Below, piece after piece: positions 16,040-23,600 of a DNA stretch of 64,000 nt. A program made the position numbers and the translations under genes. Source of the DNA: SAR202 cluster bacterium. GTDB lineage: Bacteria > Chloroflexota > Dehalococcoidia > Lucifugimonadales > VGZR01. Below the pieces are notes generated by a model. That model saw nothing but the letters and a program-made list of their open reading frames with translations, was not told the origin of the DNA and made no database searches. Where the stretch lies: assembly GCA_016872515.1 (NCBI GenBank), contig VGZR01000003.1, positions 1-64,000 on the forward strand, given 5' to 3'. The first letter of the stretch is position 1. The number at the start of each line of letters is the position of its first letter.

Positions 16040-17010
16040 GCTGGCACGCGGCCGCCACGGAGGCGCTGAGCAAAGGCCATCCAAGCATCGCGGGACGAGT
16101 ACCGGAAGCGGACACCCAACTCACGGCGTATCTTCTCGGTGCTGGCGGTCCAGGGGTATTGGATGAAGGCGAGGCCGGAGGGGGGAGAGTCCGACTGGAG
16201 CCGCAGTCTCCAGGTCGCGCCTGTGACGCCGTAGAGGATGGCAGGAGGTAGGTGCAGGAGTTTTCGTCCCAGCATGCGGCCCATCTCACTCCAGCGGATG
16301 ACGCCATCGCCGGCGACGTTGTAGAGGCCGGAGATGCGGCGGGTGATGCAGTACGTCATCAAATCGGACAGGTCTTCTTCGTGGAGGAGTTGCATCGGTG
16401 GGTCGAAGCCCTTGAGTGCCACAAGGAATGGCTTGGAGAAGGCGCGGGAGATGAAGTTGTCGACTTGCGGGCCGAGAACAGGGCAGCCGCGGAGGATGGC
16501 GACTTTGATCTCTGGGTGACGTTTGCTGAACTCCTGGATGACGGTCTCGGCGCGGGCCTTGTCCACACCATACTGGAAACCCTCGACGGGCCGGACGGGC
16601 GACTCCTCGGTGAGGAGTGGTGGATTGTCGGGGTGGGCGCCATAGACCGTGGTGGAACCCAAGTACACCACTTGGCGGACACCGGCGAGGGCAGCCGACT
16701 CCAGGACGCCGCGTGTACCCTCGATGTTGACACGGCAAATGGCCTTCTCGTTGTGGCCGGGCTGGAGCACGAAGGCAAGGTGTACAACGGCCTCGGTGCC
16801 GTGCCGCTTGAACAGGTCGTTGAGCGGGCCGAGTACGTCGTGATGTACAAACGTGACCTTTGAGTTGGCGGCCGAGGCCTGCGGCAAGGAACGGATGTCT
16901 ATGGCGAGGATGCTCTTGACCCAGTCCTCCCGTTCCAAACGCCGGATGAGGTTGGAGCCGACATATCCGGAGGCGCCGGTGATGGCGATCCTGGCGGGCC
17001 AGTCGGTCAT
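16036..17010 (-). CDS. NAD-dependent epimerase/dehydratase (extended SDR)
   Basis: 324 residues. The nucleotide-binding GASGYVGSNL at residues 13-22, an acidic ILAIDIRS strand and HLAFVLQPGHNE are typical of extended SDRs acting on nucleotide sugars or related compounds. The catalytic STTVYG and YGVDKARAE (Tyr-x3-Lys) motifs are present. It is the last gene of a tight leftward operon; its start overlaps the stop of the preceding gene by four bases. Hopanoid clusters often carry a sugar epimerase (HpnA), but I cannot assign it to that subfamily. Confidence 0.85.
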   Translation of the reverse strand: MTDWPARIAITGASGYVGSNLIRRLEREDWVKSILAIDIRSLPQASAANSKVTFVHHDVLGPLNDLFKRHGTEAVVHLAFVLQPGHNEKAICRVNIEGTRGVLESAALAGVRQVVYLGSTTVYGAHPDNPPLLTEESPVRPVEGFQYGVDKARAETVIQEFSKRHPEIKVAILRGCPVLGPQVDNFISRAFSKPFLVALKGFDPPMQLLHEEDLSDLMTYCITRRISGLYNVAGDGVIRWSEMGRMLGRKLLHLPPAILYGVTGATWRLRLQSDSPPSGLAFIQYPWTASTEKIRRELGVRFRYSSRDAWMAFAQRLRGGRVPA

Positions 17011-17372
17011 GCGACGACGTCCGTGAAGTCGAACTTGAGTGTGCCGAGGCCGGGCACGTCGAAGCCCATGCCGACCTTGTGCGGGCCGGGCGGCAGCGAG
17101 ACGCCGTCAACGCGGATGGTGACGGTCTTGTTCATGGCGAGGGTAAAAGTGTTCTCCTTGGAGACGTCGGAGAATCTGATGGCCTTGCCATCGAGGGCAA
17201 AGGTGCTGGCCGCCACAGGCATCTCCTTGCCGTCCACAGAGAGGGGCTGCATCCTGTAGGCGTAGCCGGAGCCGAGGCCGTTCTTGAGCTTGAACTCGAA
17301 CCCGCCCTCGACGTTGCGCAGGCTTTGTTTGACATAGAGCTTCCTGAGAAGAAATGCAGGTACCGTCACCAT
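17007..17372 (-). CDS. DUF6379-like small beta protein
   Basis: 121 residues, predicted mostly beta strand, without signal peptide. The pattern LRNVEGGFEFKLKNGLG, LSVDGKEMPV, VTIRVDGVSLPPGPHKVGMG and FDVPGLGTLKFDF resembles the DUF6379 family, to which beta subunits of bacterial C-glycoside deglycosidases belong. No partner alpha subunit (an AP-endonuclease-like barrel) is visible next to it. It lies between the aldolase and the epimerase, so a role in handling a sugar-linked substrate is a reasonable guess. Family call is tentative. Confidence 0.6.
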   Translation of the reverse strand: MVTVPAFLLRKLYVKQSLRNVEGGFEFKLKNGLGSGYAYRMQPLSVDGKEMPVAASTFALDGKAIRFSDVSKENTFTLAMNKTVTIRVDGVSLPPGPHKVGMGFDVPGLGTLKFDFTDVVA

Positions 17373-17390
17373 AGCTGGGTAATGATACCT

Positions 17391-18110
17391 CTACCCACGG
17401 TGGCGGCGCATCTGGTAGATGGCCTGCTCGCGTTCCAGGGCCTCAGGGGGTGGGGTGGTGACCTTGCCGAGCAGCGATGCGTAGATGTAGATCTGGGCGA
17501 CGCGCTCTGTCAGGATGCAGGCATTGAGGGCCTCGCGAAGGGTTGCGCCGACCCCGACGGCTCCGTGGTTACGGATGATGGCGGCGGCGCGGTCGCCCAG
17601 GGCGTCGCAGACGTAGTCGGCGAGCTCTTGAGTGCCTGGGAAGGCGTACTTGGATACACGGACGGGCCCGCCAAGGATGACGGCCATCTCGTCCACGATG
17701 AGGGGCACTTCGCTGCCCGTGACAGCCATGACGCTGGAGTGGAGGGAGTGGGTGTGGACGACGGCTACGACGTCGGGCCTGCGGACGTATACACCGACGT
17801 GGAGCAGCGATTCCGAGGAGGGGGCCAGGTCGCCTTCGAGGGTCTCCATCTCGTAGTCGCAGACGACGATGTCGGCTGTCTTGAGACTCCCGTACAACTT
17901 CCCGGCGGGTGTGATGGCGAGGAGGGGAGGAGCGCCGGGCCGGTCTATGCGGACGCTGACGTTGCCGCTGGAACCGCTGACGAGGCCGAGGTCAGCAATC
18001 TGGCGGGCGGTCTCGGCGACGGCGGCCCGCTCGGCGAGCCATCCGGCAGCTTTGCGGCGCGCTGGCTTCAGGGGGCGATGTTCTTGAGTTTTTCGGCTGT
18101 TTCGAGCCAT
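17391..18110 (-). CDS. Class II aldolase/adducin family protein (fuculose-phosphate aldolase-like)
   Basis: 239 residues. SGNVSVRI, TPAGKLYGSL, the acidic SSESLLHVGVY and the zinc-binding VHTHSLHSS match the L-fuculose-1-phosphate aldolase group; a third His is in RNHGAVGVG. These zinc enzymes split a sugar phosphate into dihydroxyacetone phosphate and an aldehyde. The gene starts inside the end of the kinase gene (43-base overlap), without a visible ribosome site, so it is probably coupled to it. Together they suggest ketose phosphorylation followed by aldol cleavage. Confidence 0.88.
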   Translation of the reverse strand: MARNSRKTQEHRPLKPARRKAAGWLAERAAVAETARQIADLGLVSGSSGNVSVRIDRPGAPPLLAITPAGKLYGSLKTADIVVCDYEMETLEGDLAPSSESLLHVGVYVRRPDVVAVVHTHSLHSSVMAVTGSEVPLIVDEMAVILGGPVRVSKYAFPGTQELADYVCDALGDRAAAIIRNHGAVGVGATLREALNACILTERVAQIYIYASLLGKVTTPPPEALEREQAIYQMRRHRG

Positions 18111-19573
18111 CGTTGGTAGTGCTCCTCGTACTCAGTAGCGGAGGCCAGGTCGGGCTGCAGTGGTTTCAGTCCCTTTCGCGCGGACGCCGCCGCCTCGTCC
18201 AGGGAAGCGAGTTCGCCTAGGGCCGTGTCGGCGCATAGGTAGGCGCCGAAAGCGCTGACGGCGGGCTGGGCGCTGACTTCGACCTGGCGGCCAAGGACGT
18301 CCGCCAGGATGCGGACGAACGTGCGCGTCTTGGTCATGCCGCCGCCGAGGGCGACCCGGGTAGCGCGGACTCCGGCCAGGCGCTCAGCCTGCTCTAGGTT
18401 GGCCCTGATAGTATAAGCCGCCGCCTCGAGGGCAGCACGGGTCAGGTGGCCGCGGCTCTTCTCGTGAAAGGTGACCGGCGCTGGGAAGAGCACGCCGCCG
18501 GTGAGCAGGCCGACGTTGCGCATGTCCATGCGGGGCGGCCCGAGGACGGCGAGCGCGCCGTCGGAGCCAGGCGCGATCGCGCCGGATGCGGCGTCGGCGG
18601 CTTGGAACGCCTCGTCGGGCTCGTGCCAGAGGGTGCGGACGAGCCACGCGTAGGCGGCGCCGGTGTCGCCCGCGCTGCTCTCCAGGACCCAGCGGTCGGG
18701 AGACAGGTGGCAACCCGTCCACGTCGCTCCGCTGGGGGAAAACACTGGTTTCTGGGTCGCCATCTGGACGGGGGCGCTCCAGCCCGCCACGACGCCGGCT
18801 TCGCCTGGTTGCAGCACGCCGAGGCCGAGGAGTCCAGTCTGCGTGTCGGCCCCAGCGACGGCGACGGGCGTACCGGCCGCGATGCCGGTCTGGCGCGATG
18901 CCGCCGCCGAAACGCCGCCGGCCACGGTGCCAGATGGCAGCATCGGCAGTTTGGCGTCCATGACTAGGCCGAGCTTGGCCATGAGCTCAGAGGCCCATGC
19001 GCGGGCTCCGACGTGCAACAGGCCCGCTTCGCCGGCCAGGGTCGGCTCGCTGGCGCGGAGGCCGGTCAGCTTGAATGTCAGCCAGTCGGCCAAGGGCAAG
19101 GCGGAGGTTATCTTGGCGTAGGCGTCGGGACGGTGGAGTTGGAACCACCGCAGCTTGGCGGCCGTGAAAAAGAAGGACGGGAGATGGCCTGTGGTGGCGT
19201 ACACCTCGTCGCGGTGGTCTTGGTCAAGGGCAGCGCCCTCGAAGACGGCGCGGAGGTCCATGTTGGGGCCGACGTACACCTCCGCCCCTTGGACATCGAG
19301 GAAGGCGACACCCTGGCGCTGGCTGGTGACGGCGACTGCGGCGACTCGCCGCGGGTGCGTCCGCGCGGCGGTGAGAACGCTCCGCATCAGCCCGCAGGCG
19401 GCATCCCAGGTGGCGGATGGGTCGAACCGGCGCGCCATCTCAGGGGCGTCGGCACCTTGGGCGAATAGCCAGGGGTAGAACTCCTGGGCGACGCTCGCGC
19501 CGGATGCGCCGAACAGATGGCACCGCATGGCGCTGGTGCCCGCGTCGAGGACGAGGATGTAGCGGTCAGCCAC
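18068..19573 (-). CDS. FGGY-family carbohydrate kinase
   Basis: 501 residues from GTG 19573. The N-terminal VLDAGTSAMRCHLF phosphate-binding loop, AVAVTSQRQG, the GADTQTGLLGLG segment and the C-terminal VALGGGMTKTRTFVRILADVL are the FGGY sugar kinase signatures. It would phosphorylate a pentulose, hexulose or related sugar; the substrate cannot be named. The open frame begins at 19642, but GTG 19573 has GGGGA upstream, fits homologs and overlaps the dehydrogenase stop by eight bases. Confidence 0.9.
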   Translation of the reverse strand: MADRYILVLDAGTSAMRCHLFGASGASVAQEFYPWLFAQGADAPEMARRFDPSATWDAACGLMRSVLTAARTHPRRVAAVAVTSQRQGVAFLDVQGAEVYVGPNMDLRAVFEGAALDQDHRDEVYATTGHLPSFFFTAAKLRWFQLHRPDAYAKITSALPLADWLTFKLTGLRASEPTLAGEAGLLHVGARAWASELMAKLGLVMDAKLPMLPSGTVAGGVSAAASRQTGIAAGTPVAVAGADTQTGLLGLGVLQPGEAGVVAGWSAPVQMATQKPVFSPSGATWTGCHLSPDRWVLESSAGDTGAAYAWLVRTLWHEPDEAFQAADAASGAIAPGSDGALAVLGPPRMDMRNVGLLTGGVLFPAPVTFHEKSRGHLTRAALEAAAYTIRANLEQAERLAGVRATRVALGGGMTKTRTFVRILADVLGRQVEVSAQPAVSAFGAYLCADTALGELASLDEAAASARKGLKPLQPDLASATEYEEHYQRWLETAEKLKNIAP

Positions 19574-20564
19574 GGTGTCCCCAGGCTGCCGGATTGACGA
19601 GGTTGACGGGCCGTTGGTCGGACACGTAGCGCCGGATTTCATCCACCATCATGCGTGAGTGGCGCTCGATGGACTCGACGGTGGCGCCGCCGATGTGGGG
19701 TGTGAGCAAGATGTTGTCCAGGGCGAGGAACGGGCTGTCCGAGGCGACCGGATGAGTGTCGAAGACATCAATGGCCGCGCCCGCGATGCGCTTAGCGGCG
19801 AGTGCCTGCACCAGGGCGTCCTGGTCGGCGATGGCGACGCCAGAAGCGGTGATGAGGAAGGCGGAGGGCTTCATCAGGGCAAGGCGGCTGGCATTGAGCA
19901 TGCCGGTCGTCTCGGCGTTGAGCGGGGGGAGCGTCGCGACGAAATCGGCCTCAGCCAGGAGGGTGTCGAGACCGGCCACACGGACGCCGTCTGGCACCGT
20001 GGCGACGTAGGGGTCATGGGCCAGGACGCGCATGTCGAGGCAAGCGGCGATGCGCGCGAGGCGGCGGCCGATGGCGCCGAGGCCGACGATGCCGAGCGTG
20101 CGGTTTGCCAACTCGATGCCTCGGAAGGCGACATATGGCTCCACAGGGTCGGCCCAGCGGCCCTCTTTCACGTAGCGGTGGGCGTCTGGGGTCCGGCGGG
20201 CCAAGCAAAGCACGGCCCCGAGGACGTGCTCGGCGACCGCCTGGGCATTGCGGCCGGGGGTGTTGATCACCAGGACGCCGTGGTGTGTCGCGGCCTCGAT
20301 GTCCACGTGGCTGGTGGTGGCGCGACAGATGCCGACGAGTTTGAGGCCGGACGCCCGCGCGAAGGTCTCCTCGAAGACGAAGTCGGACTCAATCACGACT
20401 ACAGAAAACCTGCCGTCGTTGAGCCGCTGGGCCAACTCGTCGGGGTCGTAAAGTTTGCGGGTGTCGAGCCAGCTCTCGTATTCAACCTCCGCGAAGCCAC
20501 GGAGGGCGTCGAGCTGGGCGGCGTCGAAGGGTGCGAGGACGAGAGCACGCAACTTCTCAACCAC
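19566..20564 (-). CDS. D-2-hydroxyacid dehydrogenase family protein lacking catalytic Arg and Glu
   Basis: 332 residues. The fold is clear: the NTPGRNAQAVAEH segment (101-113), the Rossmann motif GLGAIG at 161-166, and TPHIGG with His290. The catalytic Arg of the usual NTARG motif is absent (ITASGVAIAD, residues 238-247), and the usual Glu of the DVFxxEP motif is His271 in DVFDTHP. Normal hydride transfer from a 2-hydroxyacid is therefore doubtful. It overlaps the kinase downstream by eight bases and the squalene/phytoene synthase upstream by eight bases. Confidence 0.88.
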   Translation of the reverse strand: MVEKLRALVLAPFDAAQLDALRGFAEVEYESWLDTRKLYDPDELAQRLNDGRFSVVVIESDFVFEETFARASGLKLVGICRATTSHVDIEAATHHGVLVINTPGRNAQAVAEHVLGAVLCLARRTPDAHRYVKEGRWADPVEPYVAFRGIELANRTLGIVGLGAIGRRLARIAACLDMRVLAHDPYVATVPDGVRVAGLDTLLAEADFVATLPPLNAETTGMLNASRLALMKPSAFLITASGVAIADQDALVQALAAKRIAGAAIDVFDTHPVASDSPFLALDNILLTPHIGGATVESIERHSRMMVDEIRRYVSDQRPVNLVNPAAWGHRG

Positions 20565-21435
20565 CGAATTCTGGGACTCTGGGCATGAGGCTCTGCGCCC
20601 AGAGGCGCGCCATCAGGACGAGTTTTTCCCGGCTGGACAGGCTGATACGGCGCTCGAAGACCTGGTAACCGGAAGACTCGACGCGGTCGAGGATTCGGCC
20701 GTACACGCCGTGGAGGACGGCGGGGCAGGCCCTGGCCTCGCGGGAGAGGAGTGGGATGAGGAGCCTGCCGTTCTGGAAGTACGAGCGGGCACGCTGCACC
20801 TGGTACTGCATGAGTGAGCGGAAGGCGTCGTTGACCACGCCGCGCATGAGGTGGTCCTCGGTGTAGCCGAAGCGCCGCAGTTCGTCCTGGGGGAGGTAGA
20901 TGCGACCCCTTTGGGCGTCTTCTTTGACGTCGCGGATGATGTTGGTGAGCTGCATGGCGAGGCCGAGGTCTATCGCGTACTCCTTGGCCTTAGGGTCCGT
21001 GTAGCCGAAGATTTCGATGGAGATGAGGCCAACGACCGAGGCGACCTTGTAGCAGTAGGCGCTAAGCTCAGCGAAGTCTTTGTAGCGGCTCCAGGTCAGG
21101 TCCATCTCGACGCCGTCCACAAGGTTGTGGAAGTAAGAGTAGGGGATATGGAAGGTCTGGGCCGAATCGCTCAGTGCGAGCATGACCGGCCCGTCGGAGC
21201 GGCCTGAGGCTGTCTCGTCGAGCAGCCTGTGGGTGTCCGAGAGGCGTGTGCGCTTCTCTTCGAGGGGCAAGCCTTCGTCGGAGATGTCGTCGCAGTGGCG
21301 GGCGAAGGCGTAGGCGGCGTGGATGGCGCGGCGTTTGGCCGGCGGCAGGGTGCGAAAGGCGTAGTAGAAGTTCCGGGCCTGCTGTTTGGTCACCCGCTTG
21401 CAATGGGCGTAGGCTTGTTCCAACTCAGATGGCAA
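20557..21435 (-). CDS. Squalene/phytoene synthase family protein (HpnC/HpnD-like)
   Basis: 292 residues from TTG 21435, which has AGGAG seven bases upstream; no ATG or GTG fits. The family condenses two prenyl diphosphates head to head. Both Asp-rich motifs are present: HCDDISDEG near residue 48 and NIIRDVKEDAQRGRIYLP near 170. With the hopene cyclase and hpnGH nearby, it most likely contributes to squalene synthesis, but one such protein alone would need either partners (HpnD/HpnE type) or to be a full squalene synthase. Carotenoid phytoene synthase cannot be excluded. Confidence 0.88.
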   Translation of the reverse strand: MPSELEQAYAHCKRVTKQQARNFYYAFRTLPPAKRRAIHAAYAFARHCDDISDEGLPLEEKRTRLSDTHRLLDETASGRSDGPVMLALSDSAQTFHIPYSYFHNLVDGVEMDLTWSRYKDFAELSAYCYKVASVVGLISIEIFGYTDPKAKEYAIDLGLAMQLTNIIRDVKEDAQRGRIYLPQDELRRFGYTEDHLMRGVVNDAFRSLMQYQVQRARSYFQNGRLLIPLLSREARACPAVLHGVYGRILDRVESSGYQVFERRISLSSREKLVLMARLWAQSLMPRVPEFGG

Positions 21436-21487
21436 CCGTTCGCTCCTAGCAGCAATTGTAATGATACCTGCTCTCCGCTTCGGCGGG

Positions 21488-22807
21488 CTACTTCGCCAGT
21501 CCAGCCAGGAAATCACGCAGGACGCGCTCATAGCTGGCCGGGTCAAAGTTCCAGGCGGCGACGTGCGGCGCGCCCGGGAACCGCATGTAGATGACCAAGT
21601 CGGGCCTGGCCTGGGCGAGGGTCTCGCTCGTCTCGATGGGCACGCGCTTGTCCGCGTCGCCGTGGATGAGCAACACGGGCACCGAGAGGTTGTCCGCCCT
21701 TTGCAAATAGTCCACCGCTCCCCAGTCCACCTCGAACCTGTAACGCGACACCGCTTTGCCAACGACTACGGCGAGCCGTGGGTGGCCCTCCTCCCGTCCA
21801 CCGAAGTCCACGGTGGACGCGAAGGAGAGCATCGGCGCGTCGAGCACCACGCCAGCCACGTTCGCGGCGAGGGGTGAGTGCTCCAGAAAGCCCATGATGA
21901 TGGCGCCACCCATGCTGTACCCAATAAGCACGACCTCCTGGGCCCCGTGGTCGAGGGCGTACTGGACGGCGCCCTCCAGGTCCTCCCATTCCGTCGCGCC
22001 GTAGCGGTAGAAGCCGTCGGGCGAGGTGGGCACGCCGTCGTCGTTGCGGTAGGTGATGAAGAGTGTGGGCATGGAGAGGTCGGCAAGGGTGCGCAGGACG
22101 CGCAGGCCCTGGCCGAGTCCCGACCCCTTGCCGTGGACAAAGACTGCCCAAGTGCGACTCCCGTTGCCCACCAGCCAGGCAGGGAAGGTGCCCAGGGGCG
22201 ACTCGTAGGTAACGTCTTGGTAGGGGATGTCGAGGCCGGTCTGGGGGTTCCCTTCGTAGGCCCAACTGTCCATACGCACCATCTCGCCTGTATCCAGCCC
22301 CCCCACCGAGACGGGGACAAGCTCCCGCTCTACCTGCAGGCCGTCCTGCTTGAGGATGGCGCCTACCCGGTTGTAGCCACCGGACTGGGATTCCAGCCCC
22401 CACAAGCCATCCGCGAGCCAAGGGCTGTTGTCCTCGGTGAGGTCGGTCTTCATCAGGACGACGGAGCCGCTAGAAACGGACACAACCTCCAGGTCATAGA
22501 TGCGGGCGGTCACCTCCCTGCCCAGCCCTCCATCGCGCAGCCGCTCCGACGCGGCCCAGCCGACGCCCCAAACGGCGACGACGAGGATGAGAGATGCCGT
22601 TAGGTACAGAACGCTGAGGGCGAAGAGGGCGCGGTGCCAGGTCTTGACGAAGAGGAGGCCGTACAAGATAGGTGCGGGCGTCACGACCAGCAGCACCACG
22701 AGGGGGTGGCCCGGCCCAAGGGCGGCCGCGGCCATGCCGCCGAGCGCAGCGACGACCACGAAAAGCACGGCGCCCGCCGCGATGGCGACTGTCTTCCAGT
22801 GTCCCAT
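21488..22807 (-). CDS. Membrane-anchored alpha/beta hydrolase
   Basis: 439 residues. Three hydrophobic segments near residues 5-30, 35-55 and 60-85 anchor the protein; the remainder is an alpha/beta hydrolase domain facing the outside. The nucleophile elbow is GYSMGG (Ser298), preceded by the oxyanion region FVHGKGSG, and followed by the acid in HGDADKRVP and the catalytic His in GAPHVAAW. Substrate unknown. It lies between yjbQ and the prenyl synthase gene on the same strand, 52 bases before the latter. Confidence 0.85.
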   Translation of the reverse strand: MGHWKTVAIAAGAVLFVVVAALGGMAAAALGPGHPLVVLLVVTPAPILYGLLFVKTWHRALFALSVLYLTASLILVVAVWGVGWAASERLRDGGLGREVTARIYDLEVVSVSSGSVVLMKTDLTEDNSPWLADGLWGLESQSGGYNRVGAILKQDGLQVERELVPVSVGGLDTGEMVRMDSWAYEGNPQTGLDIPYQDVTYESPLGTFPAWLVGNGSRTWAVFVHGKGSGLGQGLRVLRTLADLSMPTLFITYRNDDGVPTSPDGFYRYGATEWEDLEGAVQYALDHGAQEVVLIGYSMGGAIIMGFLEHSPLAANVAGVVLDAPMLSFASTVDFGGREEGHPRLAVVVGKAVSRYRFEVDWGAVDYLQRADNLSVPVLLIHGDADKRVPIETSETLAQARPDLVIYMRFPGAPHVAAWNFDPASYERVLRDFLAGLAK

Positions 22808-22963
22808 CGTTCCTACTCCGCGCTCGTGAGTATTCCTTGTGCCCTGGAGGTATCGGCTAGCGCAGCCTAAGTGCGGGTTAGGCCATCGAACTGGGAGAGC
22901 AGCGGTCTAAGGGGCGACGAGACTGCGGAAGGCCCGCGGGAGACTCGGTAGGGAGCCGCAGGA

Positions 22964-23446
22964 CTACATGCCCATGACTTGGACGAGGACCTGGCGGCCA
23001 TCCTCGAGTTGTAGGGCCTTCTCGCCGTCTAACTCGACGAGGAAGACGCGCTGCCACTGGCCCAGGGCCATCTCGCCGTCAACGACGGGGATGGTCTCGC
23101 TGGAGCCGAGGACAAGGTGTTGGCAGTGGGAGTGGCCGTTGGGGCACTCGTCTTCGTGCATGTGGACGGTGCGGACGCTGAAGTCGTTGTGGCGGTAGTG
23201 CGCGGTCCGGGGGGCGATCCGCTCGAGGAAAGAAGCGAGATCCGTCATGAGCAGAGGTTCGTGCTCCTGAATCACGATAGCCGCGGTGGTGTGCTTGGAG
23301 AAGACGCAAACGATGCCGTTGCGTATATTTGACTCCGCGACCTGTTGGGCAACGCGGTCAGTGATATCGATGAATTGTGGTGCGGCAGAGGCCTTGACCC
23401 GAACTGTAGACAGGCGAGTCTTGAACGTCGCCTCGCTCACTCTCAT
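22964..23446 (-). CDS. YjbQ/UPF0047 family protein
   Basis: 160 residues with the whole family signature: GIVCVFSKHTTAAIVIQE, the HMHEDECPNGHSHCQH metal-binding region and LGQWQRVFLVELDG. The family has a weak thiamine-phosphate synthase activity in E. coli; its physiological role is unsettled. AGGAGAGG lies eight bases before the ATG. A CCAACC-GGTTGG inverted repeat lies 25 bases upstream of the start. Confidence 0.9.
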   Translation of the reverse strand: MRVSEATFKTRLSTVRVKASAAPQFIDITDRVAQQVAESNIRNGIVCVFSKHTTAAIVIQEHEPLLMTDLASFLERIAPRTAHYRHNDFSVRTVHMHEDECPNGHSHCQHLVLGSSETIPVVDGEMALGQWQRVFLVELDGEKALQLEDGRQVLVQVMGM

Positions 23447-23470
23447 TAGACTTAACCTCTCCTTTGACTC

Positions 23471-23486
23471 CCAACCGGGTGGTTGG
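23471..23486 (-). promoter_or_regulatory. Inverted repeat upstream of yjbQ
   Basis: CCAACC and GGTTGG form perfect 6-bp arms with a four-base spacer, 25 bases before the yjbQ start and 115 bases beyond the end of the hopene cyclase gene. It could be an operator; no T-run follows, so it is not a terminator. Confidence 0.3.
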
Positions 23487-23600
23487 AAATTGCCAGGACA
23501 GACATTACCATACCGACCGGCCGATTTTCAATCATCTGGAGCCTGATTTTACCTCGTTATTCGATGCTCTTTCTGGTACTTTTATCACACGATAAATTTC

